Assembly (NCBI RefSeq): GCF_017051705.1
Contig: NZ_JAFIDJ010000003.1
Span: forward strand, 62,001 to 126,000
DNA from: Algoriphagus lutimaris
GTDB taxonomy: Bacteria; Bacteroidota; Bacteroidia; Cytophagales; Cyclobacteriaceae
DNA length: 64,000 bases
Direction of reading: 5' to 3'
The notes below the pieces were generated by a model. That model worked only from the letters and a program-made list of their open reading frames with translations, made no database searches and was not told the DNA's origin. The stretch's first letter is position 1. Every line of letters begins with the position of its first letter. The translations under genes were made by a program, and so were the position numbers. Positions 26,215 through 35,740 of this stretch are shown here, piece after piece.

Positions 26215-29200
26215 TCAATTTATTTTTGAAAGATCAAGATCCTTTTCATTGCCTTTAAAATCTATCACTTTTATTGATATCACATCTTTTGGAAGAGTGA
26301 TTTCTTTGGATGATTGGGATAAAAAACCCGACCCATGATTGATTTCAATTCTTTGGGATTTCCCATTGCCAAGCTCTATTAGAATGGCAACTACTTCTGG
26401 ACTTGGATTAAAAGCTTGTCCAGTTTGGGTTTTCTTTCGGAAAGTCTTCAATTCTCCTCTATTCTGGGAAGCAATAAATAAGGAACTTCCATTGGGAGAA
26501 CTTAGCTTAACCAATGCTTTCCCGTCACCTGGAACCAAAAATCCACTAGTATCCGAAGTAGCGGCTTTGAATCCTCCATTTCCATCTCCCAACAATAGCA
26601 GCCCATTCAAGGCGTCCAGTCTACCAATGAAAATTTCATTTCCAAAATCATTCCCAACCAACAAAATATCCAAGAAACCATCTTGGTTAACATCCTCTGC
26701 CAATAGCCCATTGACAGGTGCCAATTGAGCCAAAGTAGGAAGCTCATGTACTTTAAATTTACCTTGTCCATTATTTTCCAAATACACTGATCGATCAAAA
26801 TTCCCTTTAAGAACTAAAGCGTCTTTACGTTCTTCCTCAGAAAAAAAGGTCTGCTCTGTACTCAACGCATAAAGCTTATATCTCTCAAACTTCCTTCTAA
26901 ATAAGATACTTTGTCCATACAGGTCATCCCAAAAATGGCTCGGAAAAGATTCAAATTCTTCTTGCTCATTTTTATACCAGGCAAAAATCACAGGATCCAC
27001 ACTTCCATTGTTATCAAAATCCTTTGCATAGATTTTCACAGGCATTTCAAAAGTCGGGTGGTAAGGATTATTCGCTCCTAGATTCCCTACCACAAAATCC
27101 ATATCCCCATCTTGATCAAAATCACCAGACTGGATGGAGTTCCACCAGCCTAGGTAGTTTTCCAAATCACTTTTCATCTTTTTCAATTGGGAGCCATTGT
27201 TTTTAAAAACTGTGATAGGCATCAGCTCACCTACTACGATTAAATCTATGAGCCCGTCTAAATCAACATCAGACCAAATCGCATCAGTCACCATTCCAAC
27301 AGTCCTCAATTCAGGTGCTACTTGATCTGTGACATCCTCTAATATGCCTTGATTATTCTTCAACAAAAAGCTCCTTTCAGGATAAGGATATTGAGCAAAT
27401 GGCGTTCGCCCACCTACAAAAAGATCGATGAAACCATCTTGATCAAAATCAGCCCCCCTAACGGCACTTCCACTGGTTTTGACAGAGCTAAAATCTTGAT
27501 CTAACATAAAATTACCTTCCCCATCATTGAAATAAACCCTGTCCTGATACTCAAAAGAGTCTGCAGGAAATTCATTACTCCCACTCACGAGATAAAGGTC
27601 TAAATCACCGTCATTATCCAGATCCAAAAGTAAAGTCCCCATTTCTTCAAAATTTGGATTTTCTCCAGGTAGTAGATCCTTTTGAGTGAAAGTACCATCG
27701 CTTTTTTGAAGAAATACCTGTGGCTGGTATCCAGCGGATGAACCCACAATTAAATCTTCTAGCTCATCTCCGTTGATATCCCCCACTGCCAAAGCTGGAC
27801 CATATTGGGATAATTTATGAGGAAGGGTTCGTTGAACATTAAAATCAATTATGTCATTTTCTTGATGTAAAAATTCAAGCCCTAAGTTTTTAGATACATC
27901 TTCAAGTAACACACTGCCAGATTCCTCTTCCAAGATTGCAACTGAATTAGATCCCGAAGAAGCCGTTTTATGAGAAATCTCAATCTTGGAATTTAGTGTG
28001 GGGCTTGGTATTTCATTATACTTTCCATCCGGCCACATTACTTGAATATTCGAAACGGTCTGCCCCGCTGGAATTCCAAAATGTAATATTTCCTCTATTG
28101 AGGACATATAGCCCCTAACTACCTGCTGTTCTTGGTATAACTTGGTCTCATTACTTAGAGTCAAAACAACTTTTGCTCCAAGTCCTTGTGGATTTGATGT
28201 AGGCCCATGCAGCTTTATTCTAAAAAAAACTCCCTTTTCTTTTTTTTCATTCAGTTTGTTCTCGAAAATAAAGGCAGGATCATTGATATTATTAACCACA
28301 TAATCCAAGTCGCCGTCTAAATCTAGATCTACTAATGCTGCTCCGTTGGAAAAAGATGGTTTATCCAGCCCCCAATCATTTTTTGAATCCTTAAAAGTCA
28401 AATCCCCCTTATTTTTAAAAGCATAATTGGGTATTTTGACAATAGGGATTGAATCCAAAAGATGACGAGCTGTCGCAACACTGCCTACATCTGCACGGTA
28501 ATTAACAAAATCTTTATCCGTAATATCCCTTGGAAAACCATTGGTAATCAACAAATCACGTTGCCCATCATTATCCACATCCCCAAACAATGGAGCCCAA
28601 GACCAATCTGTTTGATAGACCCCTGCATACATTCCAATTTCGCTAAATGGCTCTTTGCCTCCATTATTTAGATGGAGCATATTCCTCATGTATTGAAACT
28701 CGTAATCCCATTTTTCATTGTTGAAATACGTCAGATATGAATTTCTTCCAACAGTTGTTTTTTTTCTGTAATTACTTTCCCCAAGCATATCTAGGGTTAT
28801 CAAATCTGGCTTCAAATCATTGTTAATATCTGCTAAATCTGAGCCCATAGAAAATTGACTTTGGTGCTTTATCTTGTCCTTTATCCTATTAGAAAATGTT
28901 CCATCTCGATTATTAATATATAGCAAGTCATTAGTCAAATAATCATTTGAAACATGGATATCGGGCCACCCATCATTATTAATATCACCCACCAGAAGTC
29001 CTAACCCAAAGCCTTCGATGGTTATACCGGACTCAGTGGTGACATTGGTAAAAGTATTATCTCCATTATTTTTATAAAGGGCGTCATTACTAATGGAAGA
29101 ACCATCAACAATTTTCTCTCTATAATTTGAAGACAATATTTCTAATTGTTCATTATTCAATACATACAAGTCAAGATCTCCATCCAAATCATAATCGATA

Positions 29201-29772
29201 AATGCAGCTCCCATGCCATTTCCAGCATCTGCAATACCATAATCTGAGGCCATTTCTTTGAAAGTAATTTGACCCTCTGAATTCTTCCCTTGGTTAATAA
29301 AAAGCAAATTATTTCTTAATCCAGGGCCTGATTTCATGGCAGAAACTACATAAATATCTAAAAGGCCGTCTTCATTGATATCAACTACCACAGATCCTGT
29401 ACACCAAAAATTTGGCGCCTCAATACCTGCTTCGCTAGAAACGTCCTCAAATTTGAATTCCCCCTGATTGAGATAAAGCTTATTTGAAACCTGATTTCCG
29501 GTAAAAAATAAATCAGGCAACCCATTTTGATCAAAATCAGCAACAGCTATACCGCCACCATTAAAAATGTATTCATCAGTTAATATATTGAATGAGTCAG
29601 TTTCAACGATTTCATTATTAAAATAAATCCCTGTAGCCTCAGGGTCTTTTAATTCAAATAAACTATCTTTTTCTTTACATGAAACAAATCCATAAAAAGA
29701 AAAGAACAATATCCCGAAAAAGCTGAAAGCATTAATACTACTTCTATTAAAACAAAGAAGACCTCTTATCAT
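26215..29772 (-). CDS. FG-GAP/VCBS-repeat lipoprotein with ASPIC/UnbV domain (copy 1)
   Basis: The 1,185-residue surface or periplasmic lipoprotein has a lipobox near FVSC (Cys about 32), followed by a Lys/Glu/Asp-rich start as in surface-export signals of this phylum. Many FG-GAP/VCBS repeats with calcium-loop motifs (DLDGDLDLY, DFDQDGDMDFVVGNLG) occupy about 70-480 and 650-1050. They flank an ASPIC/UnbV domain at about 525-590 (NPQGLGAKV, QQVVRGYMSS, MWPDG). The function is unknown; it is probably a ligand-binding partner of the upstream SusC/SusD pair. A terminator separates it from susD. Its paralogue at 35741-39262 is roughly 70% identical by eye. Confidence 0.88.
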   Translation of the reverse strand: MIRGLLCFNRSSINAFSFFGILFFSFYGFVSCKEKDSLFELKDPEATGIYFNNEIVETDSFNILTDEYIFNGGGIAVADFDQNGLPDLFFTGNQVSNKLYLNQGEFKFEDVSSEAGIEAPNFWCTGSVVVDINEDGLLDIYVVSAMKSGPGLRNNLLFINQGKNSEGQITFKEMASDYGIADAGNGMGAAFIDYDLDGDLDLYVLNNEQLEILSSNYREKIVDGSSISNDALYKNNGDNTFTNVTTESGITIEGFGLGLLVGDINNDGWPDIHVSNDYLTNDLLYINNRDGTFSNRIKDKIKHQSQFSMGSDLADINNDLKPDLITLDMLGESNYRKKTTVGRNSYLTYFNNEKWDYEFQYMRNMLHLNNGGKEPFSEIGMYAGVYQTDWSWAPLFGDVDNDGQRDLLITNGFPRDITDKDFVNYRADVGSVATARHLLDSIPIVKIPNYAFKNKGDLTFKDSKNDWGLDKPSFSNGAALVDLDLDGDLDYVVNNINDPAFIFENKLNEKKEKGVFFRIKLHGPTSNPQGLGAKVVLTLSNETKLYQEQQVVRGYMSSIEEILHFGIPAGQTVSNIQVMWPDGKYNEIPSPTLNSKIEISHKTASSGSNSVAILEEESGSVLLEDVSKNLGLEFLHQENDIIDFNVQRTLPHKLSQYGPALAVGDINGDELEDLIVGSSAGYQPQVFLQKSDGTFTQKDLLPGENPNFEEMGTLLLDLDNDGDLDLYLVSGSNEFPADSFEYQDRVYFNDGEGNFMLDQDFSSVKTSGSAVRGADFDQDGFIDLFVGGRTPFAQYPYPERSFLLKNNQGILEDVTDQVAPELRTVGMVTDAIWSDVDLDGLIDLIVVGELMPITVFKNNGSQLKKMKSDLENYLGWWNSIQSGDFDQDGDMDFVVGNLGANNPYHPTFEMPVKIYAKDFDNNGSVDPVIFAWYKNEQEEFESFPSHFWDDLYGQSILFRRKFERYKLYALSTEQTFFSEEERKDALVLKGNFDRSVYLENNGQGKFKVHELPTLAQLAPVNGLLAEDVNQDGFLDILLVGNDFGNEIFIGRLDALNGLLLLGDGNGGFKAATSDTSGFLVPGDGKALVKLSSPNGSSLFIASQNRGELKTFRKKTQTGQAFNPSPEVVAILIELGNGKSQRIEINHGSGFLSQSSKEITLPKDVISIKVIDFKGNEKDLDLSKIN

Positions 29773-29805
29773 CAGATATTTATTTACTAATTTTTTAATT
29801 TAAAA

Positions 29806-29840
29806 TAAAAAAACCCACTCTGAGACAGAATGGGTTTTTC
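29806..29840 (-). terminator. Terminator between susD copy 1 and the FG-GAP/ASPIC gene
   Basis: A CCCACTCTG/CAGAATGGG stem with one mismatch is flanked by A-runs on the left and T-runs on the right. On the minus strand it follows the susD stop. It would limit read-through into the FG-GAP/ASPIC gene. Confidence 0.75.
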
Positions 29841-29855
29841 TTTATAATTCACATT

Positions 29856-31595
29856 TTAATAGGCTGGATCCTGAACTAATGTAGGCACACCATCCTTTAA
29901 AGATCTATCAATCGCTTGTACAGGAATTGGGTAAAATTCATTTTTCCCTTTCGTGAAAACAGCATTACTCAAATATACACGCTTAGTTTTTTCTACATTC
30001 AGATAAGCGTTTAATACTTCCGCAGAAGCTCCCCATCTCTGAAGGTCAAAGAACCTGTGTCCTTCCATCGCAAACTCTAACCTAGTTTCAAAACGAACTG
30101 CTTTTCTAGCAAGGTTTTTATCTGTCCATGGTGAATCATACGTTGATATTTTATAATTAGCTGCTGGCTCGCCGGGTACTATTGTATAGTCATTCCTATT
30201 TGTGCCTTGAATGGCTCTAGGAACATATCCTTCTGGGTTTGCGGCTCGTTCTCTGATAATATTTACAAGCTCTCTTGCCCTTTCAAGACTTCCAACCTCC
30301 ACTTCAGCTTCAGCAAGCCATAATAGAATCATACTATAACGCATAATTCTATAATTATTTGCAGAGAGGTTACCCCATCCGCCAACACCAAATCCAGCAG
30401 ACTCAGCTACATGTTTTTTTGATGAATAAGGTCCTGCATAGGAAAGGTCACGTATAAAGTCAGTTCCATGAATTTTGAAGTCTTTAAACAAAATGCCTGG
30501 TCTTCCTAGTGTATGATCTAATCTTGGATCCAAAGGCCCAGTATATTCAGTTTCCCAAGTAACATCAGACTCGTTAAAGTTATCCAATAATGGTAGCCCA
30601 GAACTAGTGGTTTTGTATGCATTTACCAAGTTTTGAGAAGCTTGGTAAAAACCACAGCATCCCCAAGGATCTGTATAAGGGTGAGCCAGACCTACACCTT
30701 GATCGGAAGCCTGATCATTCGCACTGTTAATCGCATATTGAATTTCAAATATTGATTCTCTATTATTCCTAGTTGCTACAAGGAAGTTGTCTTCAAATTT
30801 GTCAACTAGCGAGAACCTATTACTATTTACAATCTGATCAAGCAATTGCTTCGCTTCTTGAAGCTTAGCGCTATTTGCATTTCCGCTTGCATCCCAACCT
30901 TGATACATTTTAGCTTTTGCTAAAAATGCCATCGCTGCCCATTTAGTCGGTCTACCAATTTCATTCTGTACTTCTGGCAACTTATTGATTGCATCTTCAA
31001 AGTCCGCCTCGATTAAAGGCCAAATTTCTATATCATTTGGAACCTTAGTACTTTCTACATCATTGATATCGAATACTTCGTCACTAATGTAAGGAGGATT
31101 TCTCCACATTTTACGGGCTTCCATATGAAAAAACCCTCTTAGGAAACGTGCTTCACCAATAATTTTATTCCTTTTTTCATCACTAATTTCCTCTACTTGC
31201 TTCAAAGTATTTAATGCATCATTTGCTCTGGCTATCCCCTTAAATAATCCTCTCCACTTATTGGTTATATGGTTGTTAAATGCCTGAAAATCGTATGCTT
31301 CAATAAAAGATTGCTCTGGTTGGTCACCAGCATCAGTTCCTTTATAAGCATCATCAGATGCAATTCCTCCAAACACCCAGTTTTGAACATCATTTTCCCA
31401 AGGAGCTTGACCATCCAAACCTGTTCCAGAAAGCATTTTATAGGCTCCAATCAAAATCCCATCCACCCCATCTTCAGTTGCAAGGACACTTGAACTAAAC
31501 TGACCTTGAGGTTCATTTGTGAGGAATTCATCAGAACAGCTAAACATCACTAAAATGATAAATGCGCTATATATTAACTTTATTATATTCTTCAT
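29856..31595 (-). CDS. SusD/RagB family outer-membrane lipoprotein (copy 1)
   Basis: SusD-like proteins are the lid that captures ligands over the SusC channel. The 579-residue protein has a lipoprotein signal with Cys20 followed by SDEFLTNEPQG, the usual SusD start. A TPR-like helical body (about 80-300) and the family C-terminus follow, with RFETRLEFAMEGHRFFDLQRWG and FYPIPVQAI. It is 12 nt downstream of susC copy 1 and surely co-transcribed. Similarity to susD copy 2 is modest by eye, apart from shared motifs. Confidence 0.95.
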   Translation of the reverse strand: MKNIIKLIYSAFIILVMFSCSDEFLTNEPQGQFSSSVLATEDGVDGILIGAYKMLSGTGLDGQAPWENDVQNWVFGGIASDDAYKGTDAGDQPEQSFIEAYDFQAFNNHITNKWRGLFKGIARANDALNTLKQVEEISDEKRNKIIGEARFLRGFFHMEARKMWRNPPYISDEVFDINDVESTKVPNDIEIWPLIEADFEDAINKLPEVQNEIGRPTKWAAMAFLAKAKMYQGWDASGNANSAKLQEAKQLLDQIVNSNRFSLVDKFEDNFLVATRNNRESIFEIQYAINSANDQASDQGVGLAHPYTDPWGCCGFYQASQNLVNAYKTTSSGLPLLDNFNESDVTWETEYTGPLDPRLDHTLGRPGILFKDFKIHGTDFIRDLSYAGPYSSKKHVAESAGFGVGGWGNLSANNYRIMRYSMILLWLAEAEVEVGSLERARELVNIIRERAANPEGYVPRAIQGTNRNDYTIVPGEPAANYKISTYDSPWTDKNLARKAVRFETRLEFAMEGHRFFDLQRWGASAEVLNAYLNVEKTKRVYLSNAVFTKGKNEFYPIPVQAIDRSLKDGVPTLVQDPAY

Positions 31596-31607
31596 AAACT
31601 CTTTAAT

Positions 31608-34600
31608 TTAAAAGTTAACGTTAAGACCGATTAACAGATTTCTTGAAACAGGCATATAACCTCCATCAAATCCCAAAGTATTATCCGTGTTTGTTTGAAT
31701 TTCAGGATTTAGCCCTGAATATTTTGTAATGGTAAACATGTTTTGAGCTTGGATATAAATAGATCCACTACCCAATCCAATTTTGGAAAGAAGTGTATTA
31801 GGCATGGAATAGGTTAATTGAATATTCCTCATTCTGAAATATGAACCATCTTCTATAAAATAACTAGAAGGTCTACTACTGATTTGATCATTGGCATCCA
31901 TAATAGGAGCTTTCGCGTTTGGATTAGCTGCTACCCACTGTGACTTAGGAGCCTGAGGATTTGTTGGTTGCCATGCATCATACAATGCTCTTTGTGATCT
32001 ATTACCCTGGAATGTATTAAAATCAGCAAAATATCTCACGTAATTGAAAATATCATTTCCCACAGAGCCATTACCAAACAAGGTCAATTCCCAGTTTTTA
32101 TACCCTAGATTAATGTTAACACCATAAGTAAAATCAGGGTGTGGGTTACCAATAATTGTTCTATCATCATCGGTAATTTCTCCATCATTATTCACATCTT
32201 CGATTTTAAACTTACCAGGTGCATTATAGGTACCATAAGATGGGTATGAATCAGCTTCTTCTTGAGTTTGGAATATTCCAAGCACGTTAAATCCGTAATA
32301 GGAAGATAAAGGCAATCCTGCCTGAGTTAAAGTAACAGACGGTACTCTGGAACTAAAACCAAAGAAGCGAGTCTCTTCATTTTCATCTAATCTATCAACG
32401 GTATTTCTATAAGTGGAGAAGTTTGCTGATATCCCGTATCTAAAATCACCTCCCTGAGCGGTATTCTGATACCCAAGATTCAAATCAATTCCTTTGTTAG
32501 TGATTTGACCCACATTGGATGCCGGTGCAGCAGCATCACCTGCCGAAAAGGTAATTGGAATTGTGAAAAGCATATCGGAAGTAACTCGGCTCCAAATATC
32601 GAACTCAAAATTAACTTTGCTATTGAATAAAAGTGCATCAAAACCTAAGTTATTGGAGGTAGTTGTTTCCCATTTTGCATTAGGATTTCCAAATCTTTGT
32701 GCGTCAAAACCAATTGTTGGAGAAGAAGTGGAACCATCAATTGGATAGCCAGCATTAAAAATATTTGACCTATAGGTGGTATAAGCATTATAATCCCCAA
32801 TAGCTTGGTTTCCAGTTTTACCAAAACCATATCTTAATTTAAAATCATTGATGAATGGCAATGCTGAACTGAAAAAGTTCTCTTCCGAAATTCTCCATCC
32901 TAAACTAAACGCAGGGAAAAGAGCATTTCTTGAGGCTGATAGAAATCTAGACGAAGCATCATTTCTGATAATGACCTGAGCTAAGTATTTCTCACCATAA
33001 GCATAATTGAATTTACCAAAGAGAGAGAATAAGCTGTAATCTCTGAAAACATTTCCTGAGTTACTAGCCGTAGTAGCATCCCCTAAATCTAAGTAACTTA
33101 AGATCTCTGTACTATTAAAGGCAAAACGTTGTCTTCCCGCTTGAAAAGATTCACCGAACTCTTTAATAGCTTCAGTTCCCACATAAACGTCGATAAAGTG
33201 AATATCTTTGAGCACCTTTTTATAGGTCAATACATTGGTCCAAACCCATTGATATTGATAAGAATCTGTAGCTGTGGTGCTATTAATAAAATTACCTTCC
33301 ACATATTCAGGCTGAGGTCTTCCTAGATATCTTCCCCGTGATGTATTTCCATCAATTCCCAAACTAGTTTTAATTTGTAAGTTATCAAGGATATCATAAG
33401 ACAAGAAGGCATTTCCAAAAACCCTTAGACGCATAGTCCTATTATCTTGTTGGCGGGATAATACAGCATAAGGGTTAAAGTTATTACCTAGATTGGCCCC
33501 ACGGCTTCCAGCAAAATTTCCAGCGATGTCATAAATTGGTAAAAGTGGATGATGTTTATAAGAACCAGAAACAGCATTTTGTTCATTTTGGTTACCAAAT
33601 CCACCTTTTCTATTATCAAAGGTTACGGATAAATTCTCACCAACTGTGAGTTTATTGTTCATCCCTTTAAATTCAGTATTTGCGCGGAGAGAAAATCGCT
33701 CATAACCGATGAATTTAACAATACCTTCCTGATTAAAGTATCCTGCCGAAAGAGCATACTTACTTGTTTCAGTTCCTCCAGTAGCAGAAATTTGGTAATT
33801 TTGAATTGGCGAAGATCTGGTTACCTCATCCCACCAGTTAGTATCCGCAGACCTAGTAATTGCATAAATATTACCTGGCTCCAAGGCATATAGTGACGGA
33901 TCAGTCCCAGGGTCTCCTTCCATTGCGCCGCTTGGAAATACGTAATCAGGAATTGTTACTTCTCCATTTGAACCAAATTTATATTGCCCATGGCTCGGTG
34001 TTTTTCCTGCATACAGATCAGCTAAATACAAATATTCACCTAGCTCTCTCGCATTAAGAGCTTCTACAGAATTTGTAGCTGTCTGAGAACCGCCGAAAGC
34101 ATTGAAAGAAATTGTAGACTTACCTACTTTCCCTCTTTTTGTGGTAATAATTACAACCCCATTTGCAGCTCTTGATCCATAGATTGACGCCGCCGAAGCA
34201 TCTTTCAAAACCTGAATGGTCTGAATATCTTGAGGGTTTAAGTTACCCTGACGTTCAGTTGGAACACCATCTATAATATAAAGTGGATTATTATTTCCAA
34301 TGGTACCAAAACCACGAATCCTTACAGTAGCTTCTCCTCCTGGTGTCGCATCATTAACAATATTGACACCTGCAGCTCTACCTTGTAATTGTTGAGCAAA
34401 TGTAGTAGCTGGAACCGAAAGCAAATCATCGGTATCGACAGTTGCTACCGCCCCTGTGATATCTCGTTTAGATTGCTCTCCGTAACCCGTTACAACAACC
34501 TCTTCAAGGTTGCTTATTGACTGAGTCAGTTCAACATTAATTATACTCCTATTTCCTATTAGTTCTTCTTTTGAATCAAAACCAATAAAAGAGAATACTA

Positions 34601-34817
34601 AGTAAGCATCTCCAGAAGGTGCATTTATATTATACTTTCCATCAAAGTCAGTAACTACCCCTGTGGTAGTGCCTTTCACTAAAACCGTGGCGCCCGGCAG
34701 GGGCTCTCCAATATCGTCCGTAACTGTTCCACTTATAGTAATTTGAGCGAATGCCGAGACACTCGTAAATACAAAAAACAGTAAAAACAAACTTAAAATT
34801 GTATAATTTCTTTTCAT
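31608..34817 (-). CDS. SusC/RagA family TonB-linked outer-membrane transporter (copy 1)
   Basis: This is a TonB-dependent channel that imports ligands caught by its SusD partner. The 1,069-residue protein has a signal peptide (about 1-25, ending AFAQ). A CarboxypepD-regulatory-like domain follows (about 27-105, GTVTDDIGEPLPGATVLVKGT). The plug domain contains EEVVVTGYG and the SusC signature IYGSRAANGVVIITTKRG, followed by a 22-strand barrel ending in GLNVNF. It is first gene of the susC-susD unit. The promoter region carries elements shared with susC copy 2. Confidence 0.96.
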   Translation of the reverse strand: MKRNYTILSLFLLFFVFTSVSAFAQITISGTVTDDIGEPLPGATVLVKGTTTGVVTDFDGKYNINAPSGDAYLVFSFIGFDSKEELIGNRSIINVELTQSISNLEEVVVTGYGEQSKRDITGAVATVDTDDLLSVPATTFAQQLQGRAAGVNIVNDATPGGEATVRIRGFGTIGNNNPLYIIDGVPTERQGNLNPQDIQTIQVLKDASAASIYGSRAANGVVIITTKRGKVGKSTISFNAFGGSQTATNSVEALNARELGEYLYLADLYAGKTPSHGQYKFGSNGEVTIPDYVFPSGAMEGDPGTDPSLYALEPGNIYAITRSADTNWWDEVTRSSPIQNYQISATGGTETSKYALSAGYFNQEGIVKFIGYERFSLRANTEFKGMNNKLTVGENLSVTFDNRKGGFGNQNEQNAVSGSYKHHPLLPIYDIAGNFAGSRGANLGNNFNPYAVLSRQQDNRTMRLRVFGNAFLSYDILDNLQIKTSLGIDGNTSRGRYLGRPQPEYVEGNFINSTTATDSYQYQWVWTNVLTYKKVLKDIHFIDVYVGTEAIKEFGESFQAGRQRFAFNSTEILSYLDLGDATTASNSGNVFRDYSLFSLFGKFNYAYGEKYLAQVIIRNDASSRFLSASRNALFPAFSLGWRISEENFFSSALPFINDFKLRYGFGKTGNQAIGDYNAYTTYRSNIFNAGYPIDGSTSSPTIGFDAQRFGNPNAKWETTTSNNLGFDALLFNSKVNFEFDIWSRVTSDMLFTIPITFSAGDAAAPASNVGQITNKGIDLNLGYQNTAQGGDFRYGISANFSTYRNTVDRLDENEETRFFGFSSRVPSVTLTQAGLPLSSYYGFNVLGIFQTQEEADSYPSYGTYNAPGKFKIEDVNNDGEITDDDRTIIGNPHPDFTYGVNINLGYKNWELTLFGNGSVGNDIFNYVRYFADFNTFQGNRSQRALYDAWQPTNPQAPKSQWVAANPNAKAPIMDANDQISSRPSSYFIEDGSYFRMRNIQLTYSMPNTLLSKIGLGSGSIYIQAQNMFTITKYSGLNPEIQTNTDNTLGFDGGYMPVSRNLLIGLNVNF

Positions 34818-34838
34818 TTAGATAGATTGATTGGGTAA

Positions 34839-34868
34839 CAAGATTAGTTTTAAATGCTTGTTTTTCAA
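34839..34868 (-). promoter_or_regulatory. Putative promoter of susC copy 1
   Basis: Read on the minus strand, TTG (34868-34866) is followed after 19 nt by TAATCTTG (34846-34839), one base from TAnnTTTG. The same two boxes occur before susC copy 2 with an 18-nt spacer. Confidence 0.5.
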
Positions 34869-34884
34869 TTGTTAACATGATTGA

Positions 34885-34900
34885 TTGCGATAAATCGCAA
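34885..34900 (-). promoter_or_regulatory. Inverted-repeat operator upstream of susC copy 1
   Basis: A 16-bp inverted repeat has arms TTGCGAT and ATCGCAA around a two-base centre. It lies exactly 16 nt upstream of the putative -33 box. The equivalent site before susC copy 2 (44500-44515) has arms TTGCG/CGCAA with the same overall length and the same 16-nt offset. Its position upstream of the promoter suggests an activator. Confidence 0.6.
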
Positions 34901-34948
34901 AAAAATAACGCGAAAAAAAAACCAAAAGTGGAATTCGAAATTTGCGTT

Positions 34949-35011
34949 ATACCACGGCAAAATACCAGCAACTGGGCTTACCCCTTAAAATTTAAACGTA
35001 TCGCTTGATAC
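34949..35011 (-). promoter_or_regulatory. Conserved upstream element block of susC copy 1
   Basis: This block contains TATACCACGGCAAAATACC, then GGGCTTACCCC, then a GTATC-GCTT-GATAC hairpin (34998-35011). The same three pieces occur in the same order and spacing before susC copy 2 (44563-44627). The rest of the gap from 35012 to 35337 is AT-rich and shows no gene. Confidence 0.5.
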
Positions 35012-35337
35012 ATTGTACAGGCAATATTAGAAGAAAAGTCAGGTCATAGGCATTCATTTTGGGATTTAAAGTTTCACTTTTAACATAATTATATAAATTC
35101 TAAAACGTAATTCATAATTCAAAATACAAAAAATAAAATTAAGATTTTGACCTAGAACTTAAGCATTAAACTTTTACGAATTCAAAATCACAAAATAAAA
35201 CACTGAATTATTATATTTTAGAAAATACTTTGCCATAAAAATTTATAATCATCTTCAAAGATTATTATAAAATTTAATTTTTTGTTTTACTTATTTTGAA
35301 AGATTGCAAAAAAACCAAAAATCATCTGATAGTGGGC

Positions 35338-35737
35338 TTAAAACCATACTCAGAGAACTAGGACTTAGCTTTCCCGATATACTATTATTCACTTGCAATT
35401 GTTTTCAAGCATTGGATAAAATCAAGTATTTTGAGGAAATGGGAGATCACGCCGATGAAATGGAAACTTCCTTAATCATGCACCTTCAACCTCATTTAAT
35501 TACCCCATTGAAAGAGGCAGGTAATGGAGTGGAAAAAAAGTCAGTAATTTCCGGCTTGAGAGAGAAATGGACTTGGGCGGAACGGAAAAAGTCTGAAGTA
35601 ACAGAGGATATAGGAATTGGAAATCCAAAAAACCCTCCCCTGAAAAAGGGAGGCTTTATTTTGAAGATGTCATCAATAAAGTGGCTGAGTTAATGGTAGA
35701 AATCTGCGAGGTTCAACCGGGTAAACTTTACAAATAA
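35338..35737 (+). pseudogene. Remnant of a second creatininase-family gene
   Basis: This segment matches 25813-26213 of the intact creatininase gene closely (about 90% identical at the protein level by eye) from residue 121 onward. The first 120 codons, with Glu30, His32, Asp41 and His116, are missing. What remains is GDHADEMETS and the C-terminal part. A one-base deletion near 35627 (six A instead of seven, with a changed base) shifts the frame, so translation would end in unrelated residues at 35693. The original-frame stop survives at 35735-35737, 3 nt before the convergent FG-GAP/ASPIC gene. It cannot encode an active enzyme. Confidence 0.9.
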
Positions 35738-35740
35738 TCA

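Noticed and set aside
26339-26728. A 129-codon frame antisense to the FG-GAP/ASPIC gene, with a similar antisense frame at 36696-37232
   Set aside because: Both are Ser/Pro/Asn-rich shadows created by the repetitive calcium-loop codons on the opposite strand, with no independent signals.
34648-34971. A 107-codon minus-strand frame covering the susC copy 1 start and its upstream region
   Set aside because: It reads the conserved regulatory elements and the start of susC in the wrong frame; its sequence has no domain or coherent protein character.
34818-35337. Insertion sequence or transposase at the duplication junction
   Set aside because: No transposase frame, terminal inverted repeats or target-site duplications are visible between the two loci.
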